Of a stretch of 64,000 nucleotides of DNA, positions 53,293-62,321 are shown piece after piece. The position numbers were made by a program, and so were the translations under genes. Every line of letters starts with the position of its first letter. The stretch's first letter is position 1. Source of the DNA: an uncultured Collinsella sp. (GTDB lineage Bacteria > Actinomycetota > Coriobacteriia > Coriobacteriales > Coriobacteriaceae); NCBI GenBank assembly GCA_902493985.1, contig CABURR010000001.1, positions 1 to 64,000 of the forward strand, written 5' to 3'. A model generated the notes under the pieces. That model was not told the DNA's origin, did not search any database, and saw only the letters and a list, made by a program, of their open reading frames with translations.

Positions 53293-53540
53293 CGCACGAC
53301 CTCCCACATATCGATCACGGTATAGCCCTCGGTGGGAACACCCGCCTCGGCGAGTTCGCCGCGCAGCAGTTCCTCATCGGCAGGCAACGCCTTCCACGCC
53401 AAACCGCAGCCGGCAGCGACCTCCCCGGGCACGGGAATCGTTCGCCCGGGAAGGCCGCGCTCGATGCACAGGGACTCGCAACCCATGGCGGCCGCCGTGG
53501 TGGGAAACGTGATGACAAGCGCCGGGCGCTTCTCCCTCAT
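53289..53540 (-). CDS. Short DUF3343 protein (putative Se/S carrier-like)
   Basis: 83 residues from ATG 53540 (GGAG six bases upstream). LVITFPTTAAAMGCESLCIE, GLPGRTIPVPGEVAAGCGLA give the DUF3343 pattern with three cysteines. Unlike the copy at 25329 it has no cysteine-rich extension. It is coupled by ATGA to the desulfurase-like gene and lies 19 bases behind yedF. A carrier of persulfide-type sulfur or selenium is suggested by its database name and context only. Confidence 0.82.
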   Translation of the reverse strand: MREKRPALVITFPTTAAAMGCESLCIERGLPGRTIPVPGEVAAGCGLAWKALPADEELLRGELAEAGVPTEGYTVIDMWEVVR

Positions 53541-53559
53541 GGCAACTCCAACCAATACG

Positions 53560-54186
53560 CTACGGACGCACGACGCGCACGGCCTGCTCCATCTTCTCCA
53601 CGATCACGTACATGTTGGTGACCTCGCCCACCGCGAGCTGGTCTTTAATGCCAAAGTGATCGAGGCAGGTGCCGCAGGTGAGAATCTCGACACCCTGCTC
53701 CGCCAGGCCCTTCAGGTCATCGAGCACCGGCGAGCCCTCGACGGTGAGCTTGGCACCGCCGTTGTAGAACAGCATGGTCGCGGGCAGCTCTTCCTGTTGC
53801 GTCACGGCAAAGATAAAGGCCTTCATGAGCTTGTGGCCCAGCTCGTCGTCGCCGCGGCCCATGCAGTCGGTGTAGACGGAAATGACGAGCTTGCCCTTGC
53901 CGGCGCTGGCATCGCAGAAGGCAGCGCCATCCTGCTCGGGATCAGCCACGGCAACGGCGCCAGAGGTCGCCACGGTCACGTGCCACTCGGCGTCCGAAAT
54001 CTTCTCGACCGAGGCCGTGCAGCCCTTCTCCTGCGCCATCTTGGAGATGTTCTTGACGGCGGTCTCGTTATCGACCGAGGTCACGACTGTGCCCTCGCCA
54101 TCAAGCTGCTTCAGGGCTTTGAGCGTCTTGACGACGGGCAGCGGGCAGGCATCGCCCATGGCATTGACTTCAATTTTGGTAGACAT
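53560..54186 (-). CDS. yedF: Selenium metabolism protein YedF
   Basis: 208 residues from ATG 54186 (GAAAGG upstream). The N-terminal TusA-like domain has GDACPLPVVKTLKAL (CPxP motif), and the C-terminal DsrE-like domain has YTDCMGRGDDELGHKLMKAF and EILTCGTCLDHFGI. This two-domain form is the one linked to selD in many anaerobes. It probably hands on reactive selenium or sulfur. It follows selD by 57 bases. Confidence 0.92.
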   Translation of the reverse strand: MSTKIEVNAMGDACPLPVVKTLKALKQLDGEGTVVTSVDNETAVKNISKMAQEKGCTASVEKISDAEWHVTVATSGAVAVADPEQDGAAFCDASAGKGKLVISVYTDCMGRGDDELGHKLMKAFIFAVTQQEELPATMLFYNGGAKLTVEGSPVLDDLKGLAEQGVEILTCGTCLDHFGIKDQLAVGEVTNMYVIVEKMEQAVRVVRP

Positions 54187-54243
54187 AGTTTTTCCTTTCG
54201 AATAAATCGTTTTAGAACGGTGCATAGTTCAATAAACGTATCG

Positions 54244-55293
54244 TTAACGGACAACGCGAACGGCAGGACCGCCCGGCACCGGCTCGCACACGCGGCCGAT
54301 TGTGGCGGAAACGCGCCCCTCGGCATCCAGGCGGCGCGCAAGCTCATCCACATCGGAAGCAGGCGCCGCGATGAGTAGGCCGCCAGAGGTCTGCGGATCG
54401 TACAGCGCATCCAGCATGCCCGGCTCCAGGTCCTCGTCGGCAGCCACGCGCGGGCCAAAGAAGTCCTGGTTGCGGTAGGAGCCCGCGGGGATAATGCCCA
54501 GACGCGCCATGTCGAGCACCTGGTCAAAGAGCGGCACCGCCCCCGACGCGAGCTCGATTTGCACGCCCGAGCCCTCGGCCATCTCGCACGCATGCCCGAT
54601 CAGGCCAAAGCCCGTAATGTCGGTGCAGCCGTGAAGCTCGAGTCCCTCGGCCAGACGAATCGGGGCCTCGTTGAGGGTGCGCATCGAGTCAAACATGGCT
54701 GCGGCCTCATCCCGCTCGATGAGCTCACCCTTAATGGCCGTGGTGATGATGCCCGAGCCGATCGCCTTGGTCAGCAGCAACGCATCGCCCACGCGCGCGC
54801 CGCTGTTGGCGAGCATACGGTCGAGCGCGACAAAGCCGCTCACAGACAGGCCGTACTTGGGCTCGTCGTCGTTGATGGTATGGCCGCCCGCGATGGAGCA
54901 GCCGGCCTCGACGCACTTGTCGGCGCCGCCCGCCAGAATTTCACCGGCAACCTCAACGCCCAGGCAGCTCGGGATGCACAGCAGGTTCATGGCATGGCTC
55001 GGCCGCCCGCCCATGGCGTAGATGTCTGACAGCGAGTTGGCCGCGGCAATCTGGCCAAACAGGAACGGGTCGTCGACCATCGGCGGGAAGAAGTCGATGG
55101 ACTGCACGAGGCCAAGGTTCTCCCCTACGCGGAAGACGCTCGCATCGTCGGAGGTATCGAACCCCACGAGCAAGTTGTCGTTATGCACATTGGGTAAATC
55201 GCCCAGGACCTGGGCGAGGGCTCCGGGGGCCAACTTAGCGGCTCAACCGCTCGCGGCCGTCATGGACGTGAGTCTCACGGTGTCTTTAGCCAT
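54244..55293 (-). CDS. selD: Selenide, water dikinase, selenoprotein with UGA-coded Sec17
   Basis: 349 residues when the in-frame TGA at 55243-55245 is read as selenocysteine. The N-terminus reads VRLTSMTAASG-U-AAKLAPGAL, where Sec is at residue 17, the place of catalytic Cys17 in E. coli SelD. The rest follows without a break: NDNLLVGFDTSDDASVF, QSIDFFPPMVDDPFLFGQIA and GGHTINDDEPKYGLSV. It makes selenophosphate from selenide and ATP. ATG 55293 overlaps the GT4 gene by 8 bases. Without readthrough the first usable start would drop the catalytic loop. Confidence 0.96.
55199..55245 (-). promoter_or_regulatory. Sec codon and probable SECIS hairpin of selD
   Basis: UGA at 55243-55245; 25 bases later an 8-bp perfect stem TCGCCCAG-GTC-CTGGGCGA (55199-55217), with G and U at the top. 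Distance fits bacterial SECIS. The loop is very small, so the exact SelB contact is uncertain. Confidence 0.7.
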
Positions 55294-56503
55294 ACGAACC
55301 CCCTTCCAACAAATCAACGACTTTAAGTATACGCCCCAGGCACGCTTCCCAAGAGACCGCCGACGGCTCGAACGTCGAAGGCGGCGCCGTAAGCGCCTGC
55401 GCGATAGCATCTGCCAGCGCGCGCTCAAACAACGGAAGGTCGGCCGCCACGGGCGTGTCGACATCCGTCATACGCGGCGACGCCACCCACGTCACGGGAG
55501 CACCGGGAAGCATCGCCTCCATCCAGGGACGAACGCCGGGCAAATCGGTCGCCACAACTTTGCAGCCGCACGCGAGGGCCTCGATCGTCACGAGCGGCAG
55601 ACCTTCGTAAAACGAAGGCAGCACAAAGACGTCGGAACTGCGGTAGGCATGCACGAGTCCATCGCTATCCAGGCGCCCCGCCAGCGTCACCGGCACATCT
55701 GAGGCCGCGGCCAAGCGCTCGATACGCGCGTACTCGGCATCGTCCCCGCGACCGCCCACAAGTACCAAGCCAGATGGGCGGACGTCATCGTCAATCGGCA
55801 ATGACACGGCTCGAACCAGCGACTCGACGCCCTTTTTAAAGCAAATCTTGCCCACGTACACAAGCGATCCCGGCCGCCTCGCCACACTTGCGTCGTGGCA
55901 GAAGACGCGATGGTCGTAGCCCGTCCCAATCACGTGGATGCGATCGGCATCGACGCCGCACACCAGGCCAATCTGCTCAGCCTGCTCAGCATGGAGCGCA
56001 AAGACGGCATCGAGCCGACGAACCGCACTTACGATGCGATCGCGCTCGAGCGCATGCGAACGCAGCTGGCGCAGGTCGGTCGAATGGCACACGGCAACAA
56101 CCGGCACGCCCCGGACACACTCGCGCGCCAATGCGGTCACCAGATACAGGTGATGGCAGAGCACCAGATCGGGCCGAAACTCAGCCACCGCCCGATCGAT
56201 TGCTGCAGCAAATGCCCGCTCAAATGCCTTGAGCATCGAAGGTGTCAGGTCACGATAGCGCGTGGAGGGATAGGGCATGACATCGGACATACCGCAGATG
56301 GGAAACGGCAGCTCGGGCGACTCGAACGGTACGACAAACACGGCAGCACGCCGGTCCAGCTCGCCTTGGGTATCACCCGGTGCCGCGCCGCAAAGCACGG
56401 CGGCGCGATGCCCCGTCTCGATCTGCTCGCGCACGAGCGCGGCAAGGTAGGTGCCGCTGCCGGTGCTATCTGGTTTTTGTGCCGAGATATTGAGGATGCG
56501 CAT
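55286..56503 (-). CDS. Family 4 glycosyltransferase embedded in the selD block
   Basis: 405 residues from ATG 56503 (a GTG at 56515 is possible). N-terminal domain: RILNISAQKPDSTGSGTYLA, the donor-acceptor site of GT4 enzymes. C-terminal domain: GSLVYVGKICFKKGVESL and FVLPSFYEGLPLVTIEALACG, the E(x7)E nucleotide-sugar motif. It lies between the activase gene (14 bases) and selD (8-base overlap), so it is read with the selenium genes. A selenosugar synthase role, as known for SenB in selenoneine synthesis, is one idea. A cell-envelope transferase placed here by chance is the alternative. Confidence 0.85.
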   Translation of the reverse strand: MRILNISAQKPDSTGSGTYLAALVREQIETGHRAAVLCGAAPGDTQGELDRRAAVFVVPFESPELPFPICGMSDVMPYPSTRYRDLTPSMLKAFERAFAAAIDRAVAEFRPDLVLCHHLYLVTALARECVRGVPVVAVCHSTDLRQLRSHALERDRIVSAVRRLDAVFALHAEQAEQIGLVCGVDADRIHVIGTGYDHRVFCHDASVARRPGSLVYVGKICFKKGVESLVRAVSLPIDDDVRPSGLVLVGGRGDDAEYARIERLAAASDVPVTLAGRLDSDGLVHAYRSSDVFVLPSFYEGLPLVTIEALACGCKVVATDLPGVRPWMEAMLPGAPVTWVASPRMTDVDTPVAADLPLFERALADAIAQALTAPPSTFEPSAVSWEACLGRILKVVDLLEGGSYG

Positions 56504-56517
56504 GTAGCGGTACACCC

Positions 56518-57282
56518 CTAGGCCAAGGCGGCGGCGCGGACAGCCGCGCCGATCGCTCCGGCAAAGCGAGCCTGGGGCGAGGTGGTCACCGGCGACCCCA
56601 GTAGCTCGCCTAACCGCTCCACCACGAAGGCGTTCTCACACAGGCCACCGGTCAGGTAGTACGGGGTGCCCGCGGCCTGCCCGGCCATAGTCGCCACGCG
56701 CGAGACCACGCTGTCGATCACGCCACGCGCAATATTCTCGCGCGGCTCGCCGCGACCGATCAGGCTGATGACCTCACTTTCGGCAAAGACCGTGCACATG
56801 CTGCTAATCTTGGTGGGCTCGCCGGAACGCGCCAGGTCGGCCATCTGCTGCTGGGAAATGCCAAGGCGGTCGGCCATGATCTCCAAAAAGCGCCCCGTGC
56901 CGGCGGCGCACTTGTCGTTCATGGCAAACTTGGCCACGCGGCCACCCTTAAGTTGGATGACCTTGGTGTCCTGACCGCCCACGTCAATCACGGTGCCGTG
57001 GTCGCCAAACAGACGCACGGCACCGGTACCGTGGCAGGTAATCTCGGTCACGACCTTGTGTGCATAGGGCACGGCGACACGGCCGTAGCCAGTCGCGATC
57101 ACGCGAACGTCGTCGGCTGTCACGTCATAGCCGGCCGCTACCAGTGCCTCGCGCAGCCGCTCGGAAGCATCGACCGAGGAGAACCCGGTTGGTTGCACGC
57201 ACGTCCACGCCACCGAACCCTCCCCGTCGACCACAGCGGCCTTAGCCGCCGTAGACCCGATATCGATCCCGATCCCTATCAT
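56518..57282 (-). CDS. ATP-dependent activase of the 2-hydroxyacyl-CoA dehydratase / double-cubane type
   Basis: 254 residues of the ASKHA family. GIGIDIGSTAAKAAVVDGEG is the phosphate loop, VIDVGGQDTKVIQL the second. The two cysteines that hold the shared [4Fe-4S] cluster are in MNDKCAAGTGRFLEIM and ISSMCTVFAESEVISL. It uses ATP hydrolysis to send one low-potential electron to its partner, here most likely the gene at 57438. It is followed closely by the GT4 gene. Confidence 0.92.
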   Translation of the reverse strand: MIGIGIDIGSTAAKAAVVDGEGSVAWTCVQPTGFSSVDASERLREALVAAGYDVTADDVRVIATGYGRVAVPYAHKVVTEITCHGTGAVRLFGDHGTVIDVGGQDTKVIQLKGGRVAKFAMNDKCAAGTGRFLEIMADRLGISQQQMADLARSGEPTKISSMCTVFAESEVISLIGRGEPRENIARGVIDSVVSRVATMAGQAAGTPYYLTGGLCENAFVVERLGELLGSPVTTSPQARFAGAIGAAVRAAALA

Positions 57283-57437
57283 GGCTCTCTTCCAATCTAA
57301 ACATCAAAGGTAGCGGCGCGTTCAGGCGCCTTAGCTCTAGGTTTCTCAGGTGCCGGAGATTGCCCCGAAAGAGGAGCGCAGCGTACTTTGGGTACGCAAG
57401 CGACGGTTTGAGGAGCAAGATCCGGTGCCTGAGGAAG
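57283..57437. repeat. Gap with imperfect inverted repeat between reductase and activase genes
   Basis: CTCAGGTGCCGGA (near 57347-57359) and TCCGGTGCCTGAG (near 57431-57443 side) form an imperfect dyad, with CGTACTTTGGGTACG inside. No ORF or T run. It may fold in the mRNA between the two genes. Confidence 0.45.
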
Positions 57438-58601
57438 CTAGAGGGTTTCGATGAAGGCGGCGATGCGGGTCTCGATCTGGCCCATGTCGCCGTTGCTGTA
57501 GTCGGTCTCGATCTTCATATACGGAATATCCGCACCCTCGACGGCCTCCTGCATGCGCGCACTCTCAACGTTGAAGGTGTGGCACGCCTGGAGCACGCTC
57601 TCCACTACGCCATCGACATGATACTTCTCGCACATGGCCAGCGTGTTTTCCATACGACCGTCGTTGGGCGTCATGACCGAGCAGTTGATGTCCAGGTAGC
57701 GGTCGGCGATGGCGCGCAGGATGTCGGGAGCCTCCGGATCGATCATCATGGCCGCCGTGCGCTCGCCCGAGCAGTCGTCCATGCACACGACCACGCCGCC
57801 GTTGAACTCGATGGTGCGACCGATCTTGTTGATCACGCCGCCCACCGGGCAACCGGTGATCAGAATGCGCTTGGCATCCGCCGCAACCGGGCGCTCGCCC
57901 GCATCGTAGGCCTCGCGCAGCTTGGCGACCTTTTGCTCCAGCTGCTGCGTATAGGCCTCGATATCAAAGCTAAACGTACCGGCAAACATAGTGCTCATCA
58001 GGTCGACGCCGCTCATGGCCGCCGGCTGGTTGGCCTGCAGAGCAAACATGTCGAGCTGGGCCGCACGCAAGCGGTTGCGACGACGGACGGCAGCGCGCAG
58101 GTCATCGTCGGTAATCGTGATGCCGTAGAAGCCCTCGAGCTCCTCCTTGAGCAGGCGGCACTCCTCGTACCAGCCTTCACGCTCGTAGGCGCGATCGCGA
58201 CCCTGCGGAAGATGCAGAATGTGCGTGCGCTTGAGTTCGTTGAGCAGCTCGTACATCTTCTTCTTGCCGTCGCAGGTGGTCTCGCCGATGATCATGTCGC
58301 TAAAGTACGTAAACGGGCACTTTTGCGAATAGGCAAAACCGTACGTCGACTTGATGAGCGGACACAGATTTGCCGGCAGCACCTTCTCGGCCTCGGGAAT
58401 CACCTCATCGGACGTACCGCACAGAGCCACGCTCGAGGCGCCCGCTGCATCGATAATCTCGAGCGGCGTATAGCTGCACAAAAAGCCGACCAGGCGATTA
58501 CCCGCCTGCTTGTAATCCTTAACGCGAATAAACGCCGCCTTGCGCTGCTCGTTGAACTCCTCAAACGTACGAGGCAACGGCTGTTCCTCGATATCGGCCA
58601 T
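57438..58601 (-). CDS. Double-cubane-cluster-type anaerobic reductase (2-hydroxyacyl-CoA dehydratase family)
   Basis: 387 residues from ATG 58601 (GAGGGG upstream). [20 protein letters not shown] opens the HgdB-like fold; cysteines that may bind clusters are in [33 protein letters not shown] and [15 protein letters not shown] second set is in [16 protein letters not shown] and [11 protein letters not shown]. It is a single-subunit form like E. coli YjiM, not the two-subunit dehydratases, and close to the [Fe8S9] double-cubane reductases that reduce small molecules with ATP. Substrate unknown. Its place ahead of the activase and selD suggests a reduction step in selenium supply. Confidence 0.85.
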   Translation of the reverse strand: MADIEEQPLPRTFEEFNEQRKAAFIRVKDYKQAGNRLVGFLCSYTPLEIIDAAGASSVALCGTSDEVIPEAEKVLPANLCPLIKSTYGFAYSQKCPFTYFSDMIIGETTCDGKKKMYELLNELKRTHILHLPQGRDRAYEREGWYEECRLLKEELEGFYGITITDDDLRAAVRRRNRLRAAQLDMFALQANQPAAMSGVDLMSTMFAGTFSFDIEAYTQQLEQKVAKLREAYDAGERPVAADAKRILITGCPVGGVINKIGRTIEFNGGVVVCMDDCSGERTAAMMIDPEAPDILRAIADRYLDINCSVMTPNDGRMENTLAMCEKYHVDGVVESVLQACHTFNVESARMQEAVEGADIPYMKIETDYSNGDMGQIETRIAAFIETL

Positions 58602-58624
58602 AGTAGTTCCCCTCTCTTGCACCG

Positions 58625-58630
58625 ATAATA
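58625..58630 (-). promoter_or_regulatory. Possible -10 box of the selenium-supply block
   Basis: Minus-strand TATTAT 24 bases before the reductase start codon; no good -35 at 17 bases. Readthrough from the ABC transporter operon is an alternative, as no strong terminator separates them. Confidence 0.3.
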
Positions 58631-58678
58631 CCGACAATTTAACAACGAACCCACGCCATACCCAAAAGGAAGCATCCT

Positions 58679-59464
58679 CTAGGGAATGGCGTCGATAAGC
58701 TCCTGCGTATACGGATCGCTCGGGTGCGCAATCACATCCTCGGCCGCGCCTTCCTCGACAAGACGACCGTGGTAGAGCACGCCAATCCGGTCGGACATAT
58801 GCCGAACCACACGCATATCATGCGTGATAAACAGCAACGCCACACCCGTCGTGCGCTGCAGGTCGCGAAGCAAGTTGAGCACTTGGGCCTGAACGGACAC
58901 GTCAAGCGCCGAGACCGGCTCGTCGCATACCACAAGGCGCGGCTCGCAAATAAGCGCCCGTGCCAGATTGAGTCGCTGACGCTGTCCTCCCGAAAGGTCA
59001 TGCGGATAGCGGTCATAATGCTCTGCCAGAAGACCGACCGAAGCCAGGGCCGAGAGCGCACGCCCATGGCGCTCATCCGCATCGCGCACGCCGGCGATAA
59101 TCAGCGGCTCCTCCAAAATGCGGCCGACACGGTTACGCGGGTCAAAAGCCGTAGAGCTATCCTGGAATACCAGCTGGATCTCGCGGCGAAACGGCTTGCG
59201 TTCGCGCTCCGACATCGTGGCGAGGTCGTGCCCGCGATAGACAATCGAGCCGGAATCCGCACGCTCGAGACCACAGATCAGGCGTCCAGTCGTCGACTTG
59301 CCCGATCCGGATTCGCCAACCAGGCCATAGACCTCGCCCGGTGCGATCTCAAACGACAGATCGTCCACGGCGGTAAAGGCCTGACGCTTAAAACCTGAGC
59401 CCGGCATGGGAAACGTTTTAGTCAGATGTGAGACCCTAAGCAGGGCTTCGCTATCAACAGCCAT
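58679..59464 (-). CDS. Dipeptide/oligopeptide ABC transporter ATP-binding protein (DppF/OppF type)
   Basis: 261 residues from ATG 59464, overlapping the previous gene by 11 bases. Walker [17 protein letters not shown], signature [15 protein letters not shown], Walker [17 protein letters not shown]. It is one of two ATPases that drive uptake of peptides or related solutes. Last gene of the transporter operon; no clear terminator follows. Confidence 0.9.
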   Translation of the reverse strand: MAVDSEALLRVSHLTKTFPMPGSGFKRQAFTAVDDLSFEIAPGEVYGLVGESGSGKSTTGRLICGLERADSGSIVYRGHDLATMSERERKPFRREIQLVFQDSSTAFDPRNRVGRILEEPLIIAGVRDADERHGRALSALASVGLLAEHYDRYPHDLSGGQRQRLNLARALICEPRLVVCDEPVSALDVSVQAQVLNLLRDLQRTTGVALLFITHDMRVVRHMSDRIGVLYHGRLVEEGAAEDVIAHPSDPYTQELIDAIP

Positions 59465-60449
59465 GGCACTCCCCTTTCTCGACAAGCCAGCATTTAGACC
59501 GGTCGCACGCATTCACGGCAAACATCGGAGGCTCCTGCGCGCGGCAACGCTCGTCCGCCCGGGCGCAACGAGGCGCAAAGCGGCATCCACAGGGTATTGC
59601 CGTAAGCGGCGGCACTGTGCCCGGAATATCCGCCAGCGTGTCAACGCGCTCGCCTTCGAGCGGCGGAATGCTCGCGATGAGCCCCTGGGCATACGGGTGG
59701 CTCGGACGCTCCATAAGGCCGCAGGCGTCGATCTCTTCTACGATTTGGCCCAGATACATGACGTGCACGCGCGAGCAGATGCTCGTGACGACGCCCAAAT
59801 CATGGCTGATAAAAAGCACCGCCATGCCCTCGGAACTGTTGAGTTCGCGCAGGAGATCCAAAATCTGTTTTTGAGTCGTCGTGTCGAGTGCCGTGGTGGG
59901 CTCATCGGCAATCAGCAGTCGCGGATGACCGGCAAGCGCCATGGCAATCATCACGCGCTGGCGCATACCGCCGCTAAAATCGCCCGGATACATGTCGAAG
60001 CGAGCCGCGGCATCTCGAATTCCCACACGCTCCAACAGCGATAGAGCCTCGTTGCGGGCTTCGCGTCGGCTCACCTTACGGTGGGCCCGCACGGCCTCGA
60101 CGACCTGGGCCCCGACCGTCATGACGGGGTTAAGCGAGCTCAAAGGGTCCTGGAAAATCATGGCAATGTCGCAGCCGCGCACCTCGCGCATGCGCTTGAG
60201 CGGGCGCGCCAGCAGATCTTCGCCATCAAACACAATCTGGCCCTCATAGGCCATCTTCTGTTCATGCTCCAATAGGCGCATGACACTCTGGGCAAACACC
60301 GACTTACCGCAGCCGGACTCGCCGACAACACCAACGATCTCGCCGGCATCGATATGTAGGTTGAGTTTGTTGACGGCTTCCAGCGCGTTGCCATCGCGGC
60401 CCACAAAGGAGATACAGAGGTCGCGCACGTCCAAAAGATGCTGAGCCAT
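59454..60449 (-). CDS. Dipeptide/oligopeptide ABC transporter ATP-binding protein (DppD/OppD type)
   Basis: 331 residues. Walker A GVVGESGCGKSVFAQS, signature FSGGMRQRVMIAMAL, Walker B LLIADEPTTALDTTTQ. The C-terminal oligopeptide-binding extension has CGCRFAPRCARADERC with its cysteines, which in this family hold an iron-sulfur cluster or metal. It starts 3 bases after the permease stop. Confidence 0.92.
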   Translation of the reverse strand: MAQHLLDVRDLCISFVGRDGNALEAVNKLNLHIDAGEIVGVVGESGCGKSVFAQSVMRLLEHEQKMAYEGQIVFDGEDLLARPLKRMREVRGCDIAMIFQDPLSSLNPVMTVGAQVVEAVRAHRKVSRREARNEALSLLERVGIRDAAARFDMYPGDFSGGMRQRVMIAMALAGHPRLLIADEPTTALDTTTQKQILDLLRELNSSEGMAVLFISHDLGVVTSICSRVHVMYLGQIVEEIDACGLMERPSHPYAQGLIASIPPLEGERVDTLADIPGTVPPLTAIPCGCRFAPRCARADERCRAQEPPMFAVNACDRSKCWLVEKGECHGC

Positions 60450-60452
60450 GGG

Positions 60453-61283
60453 CTAGTCCTCCTTGGTCTTGGGGTCGAGGGCGTCGCGCAGGCCGTCGCC
60501 GGCAAGGTTCAGCGAAAGCACGCTCGCGATGATGGCGATAGCCGGGAAGAAGATCATCCACCAGGCTTTGCGCATCACGTTCTTGCCTGCCTGCAGGATG
60601 TTTCCCCAGCTGGCGTCGGGTGCCTTGATACCCAGGCCCAGAAACGAGAGGGCGGCCTCCGAGAGCACGGCCTCGGCAAAGACGAAGGTCGCCTGCACCA
60701 GGAAGGGCGCCATAACGTTGGGCACGATATGCAGCCACACGATGCGCGCGGTCGAGGCGCCCTGCACGCGCAGGGCCTCCACAAAGGGCTCCTCCTTGAC
60801 CACCATCGCACGCGAGCGCACGATGCGCGCCATGCTGGGCGTATAGACGATGGAGAGCGCGATGATGACGTTCCACACGCTCGCCCCCATCATCGCCATG
60901 AGTGCGATAGCCAAAAGCACGCCCGGAATGGACATAAGGCCGTCGCAGATGCGCATGAGAATATGGTCGAGCCTCTCGTTGTAGCACGCATAGGCGCCGA
61001 TCACCAAGCCGAGCGCACTCGTCGCGAGCGTGACGGCAATGCCAACGCCAAGCGACACGCGCGCGCCCGCGATGACACGGGCAAGCAGGTCGCGGCCAAA
61101 GTCATCGCAGCCAAAGGGATGCGCGGGCGAAGGTGCCGAAAGTCGCAACGCCATCTCCTGCGCATTGGGATTAACCGTCCACACCAGCGGACCGACGAGC
61201 GCGATCAGCGCAATCGCCAGGAATATGCAGCCGCCGACCACAAACCCCTTGTTGGCAAGAGCCTTCTTAACGTTTGCCATCAT
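60453..61283 (-). CDS. Dipeptide/oligopeptide ABC transporter permease (DppC type)
   Basis: 276 residues from ATG 61283, overlapping the upstream permease stop (ATGA). Six membrane segments; HPFGCDDFGRDLLARVIAGA and the EAA loop EALRVQGASTARIVWLHIVP are typical of DppC. It forms the pore with the DppB-type permease. Confidence 0.93.
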   Translation of the reverse strand: MMANVKKALANKGFVVGGCIFLAIALIALVGPLVWTVNPNAQEMALRLSAPSPAHPFGCDDFGRDLLARVIAGARVSLGVGIAVTLATSALGLVIGAYACYNERLDHILMRICDGLMSIPGVLLAIALMAMMGASVWNVIIALSIVYTPSMARIVRSRAMVVKEEPFVEALRVQGASTARIVWLHIVPNVMAPFLVQATFVFAEAVLSEAALSFLGLGIKAPDASWGNILQAGKNVMRKAWWMIFFPAIAIIASVLSLNLAGDGLRDALDPKTKED

Positions 61284-62233
61284 GCATCGCCCCATTTGCG
61301 AGCGCGCGGGTCAAAAGCGCCGTAGGCAAGGTCGACGGCCAAATTGATCACCGAATTCAACAAGGCGATGACCAACAGCACGCCCTGAATCACCGGATAG
61401 TCGCGACGCTCGATAGAGCTCGTGACCAGCTGGCCCAAACCGGGGATGTTAAAAATGGCCTCAGTCACCACGGCGCCCGTAATCAGGGCGCCAAAAGAAT
61501 AGCCGACCGAGGTGAGAATCGGCAGCGCTGCGTTGCGCAGGGCATGGGCCAGCACCACGCGAACCTCGGAGACGCCCTTGGCACGCGCCGTCTTGACGCA
61601 GTCAAGCTGCATGGCCTCGATAACGCTCGAACGGGTCATGCGCATGAGCAGGGCCGCCTGCACGCATCCAAGCGATATGGCCGGCAACGCAAGATAGCGT
61701 AAATGGCTGAACCAGCCCTTCGATAGTGGCGCATAGCCGGCCACCGGGAACACGCGCAACGTGACGGCAAACAGCCACATAAGCATGAGCGCCATCAAAA
61801 AGCCGGGTATCGCCACGCCCAAAAGAGCAACGACACGCAAGACCGCGTCGGTGCGCGACCCATGTTTGAGGGCAGCGACGACGCCGCAGGGCAGTGCAAT
61901 CAGCAGCGCGATGAGCTGTGCCAGAAGCGCGAGCGATAGCGTGGGGCCAAAGTGCTCGGCGATCGCCTGCGTGACGGGCTGGCGCATAAAATACGAATCG
62001 CCCAGGTCGCCGGTAAGTACGCCGCCCATCCACTCAACGTAGCGCTGCGGCAGCGGCTCGTTGAGTCCCAGGCTATCGTTGACGCGCTCGATCTGGTCGG
62101 CCGAAGCCTCCATGCCGAGCATCGAAGAGGCCGGGTCGCCCGGTGTGAGATAGATAATCAAAAACACGACGACCGAGATGATGAGCATCACCGGAACCAT
62201 CGCGCCTATACGTTTGAGCGTGTACTTCAACAT
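61280..62233 (-). CDS. Dipeptide/oligopeptide ABC transporter permease (DppB type)
   Basis: 317 residues with six membrane segments. The N-terminus is YTLKRIGAMVPVMLIISVVV, and the loop segments include TPGDPASSMLG and the EAA loop KTARAKGVSEVRVVLAHALR. Partner of the DppC-type permease encoded directly after it. Confidence 0.93.
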   Translation of the reverse strand: MLKYTLKRIGAMVPVMLIISVVVFLIIYLTPGDPASSMLGMEASADQIERVNDSLGLNEPLPQRYVEWMGGVLTGDLGDSYFMRQPVTQAIAEHFGPTLSLALLAQLIALLIALPCGVVAALKHGSRTDAVLRVVALLGVAIPGFLMALMLMWLFAVTLRVFPVAGYAPLSKGWFSHLRYLALPAISLGCVQAALLMRMTRSSVIEAMQLDCVKTARAKGVSEVRVVLAHALRNAALPILTSVGYSFGALITGAVVTEAIFNIPGLGQLVTSSIERRDYPVIQGVLLVIALLNSVINLAVDLAYGAFDPRARKWGDA

Positions 62234-62321
62234 GCGAGGCGTCTATTTCCCCTCTGAACGTGGACAGGGCGTGGCAGCCACAGGGGACCAGACCCCTCCA
62301 GCCGCCACGCCATCTATTGCA

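Noticed and set aside
54244..55233. selD starting at 55233 as an ordinary gene
   Set aside because: This start would remove the catalytic loop. Reading through TGA restores the conserved N-terminus and a proper start codon at 55293.
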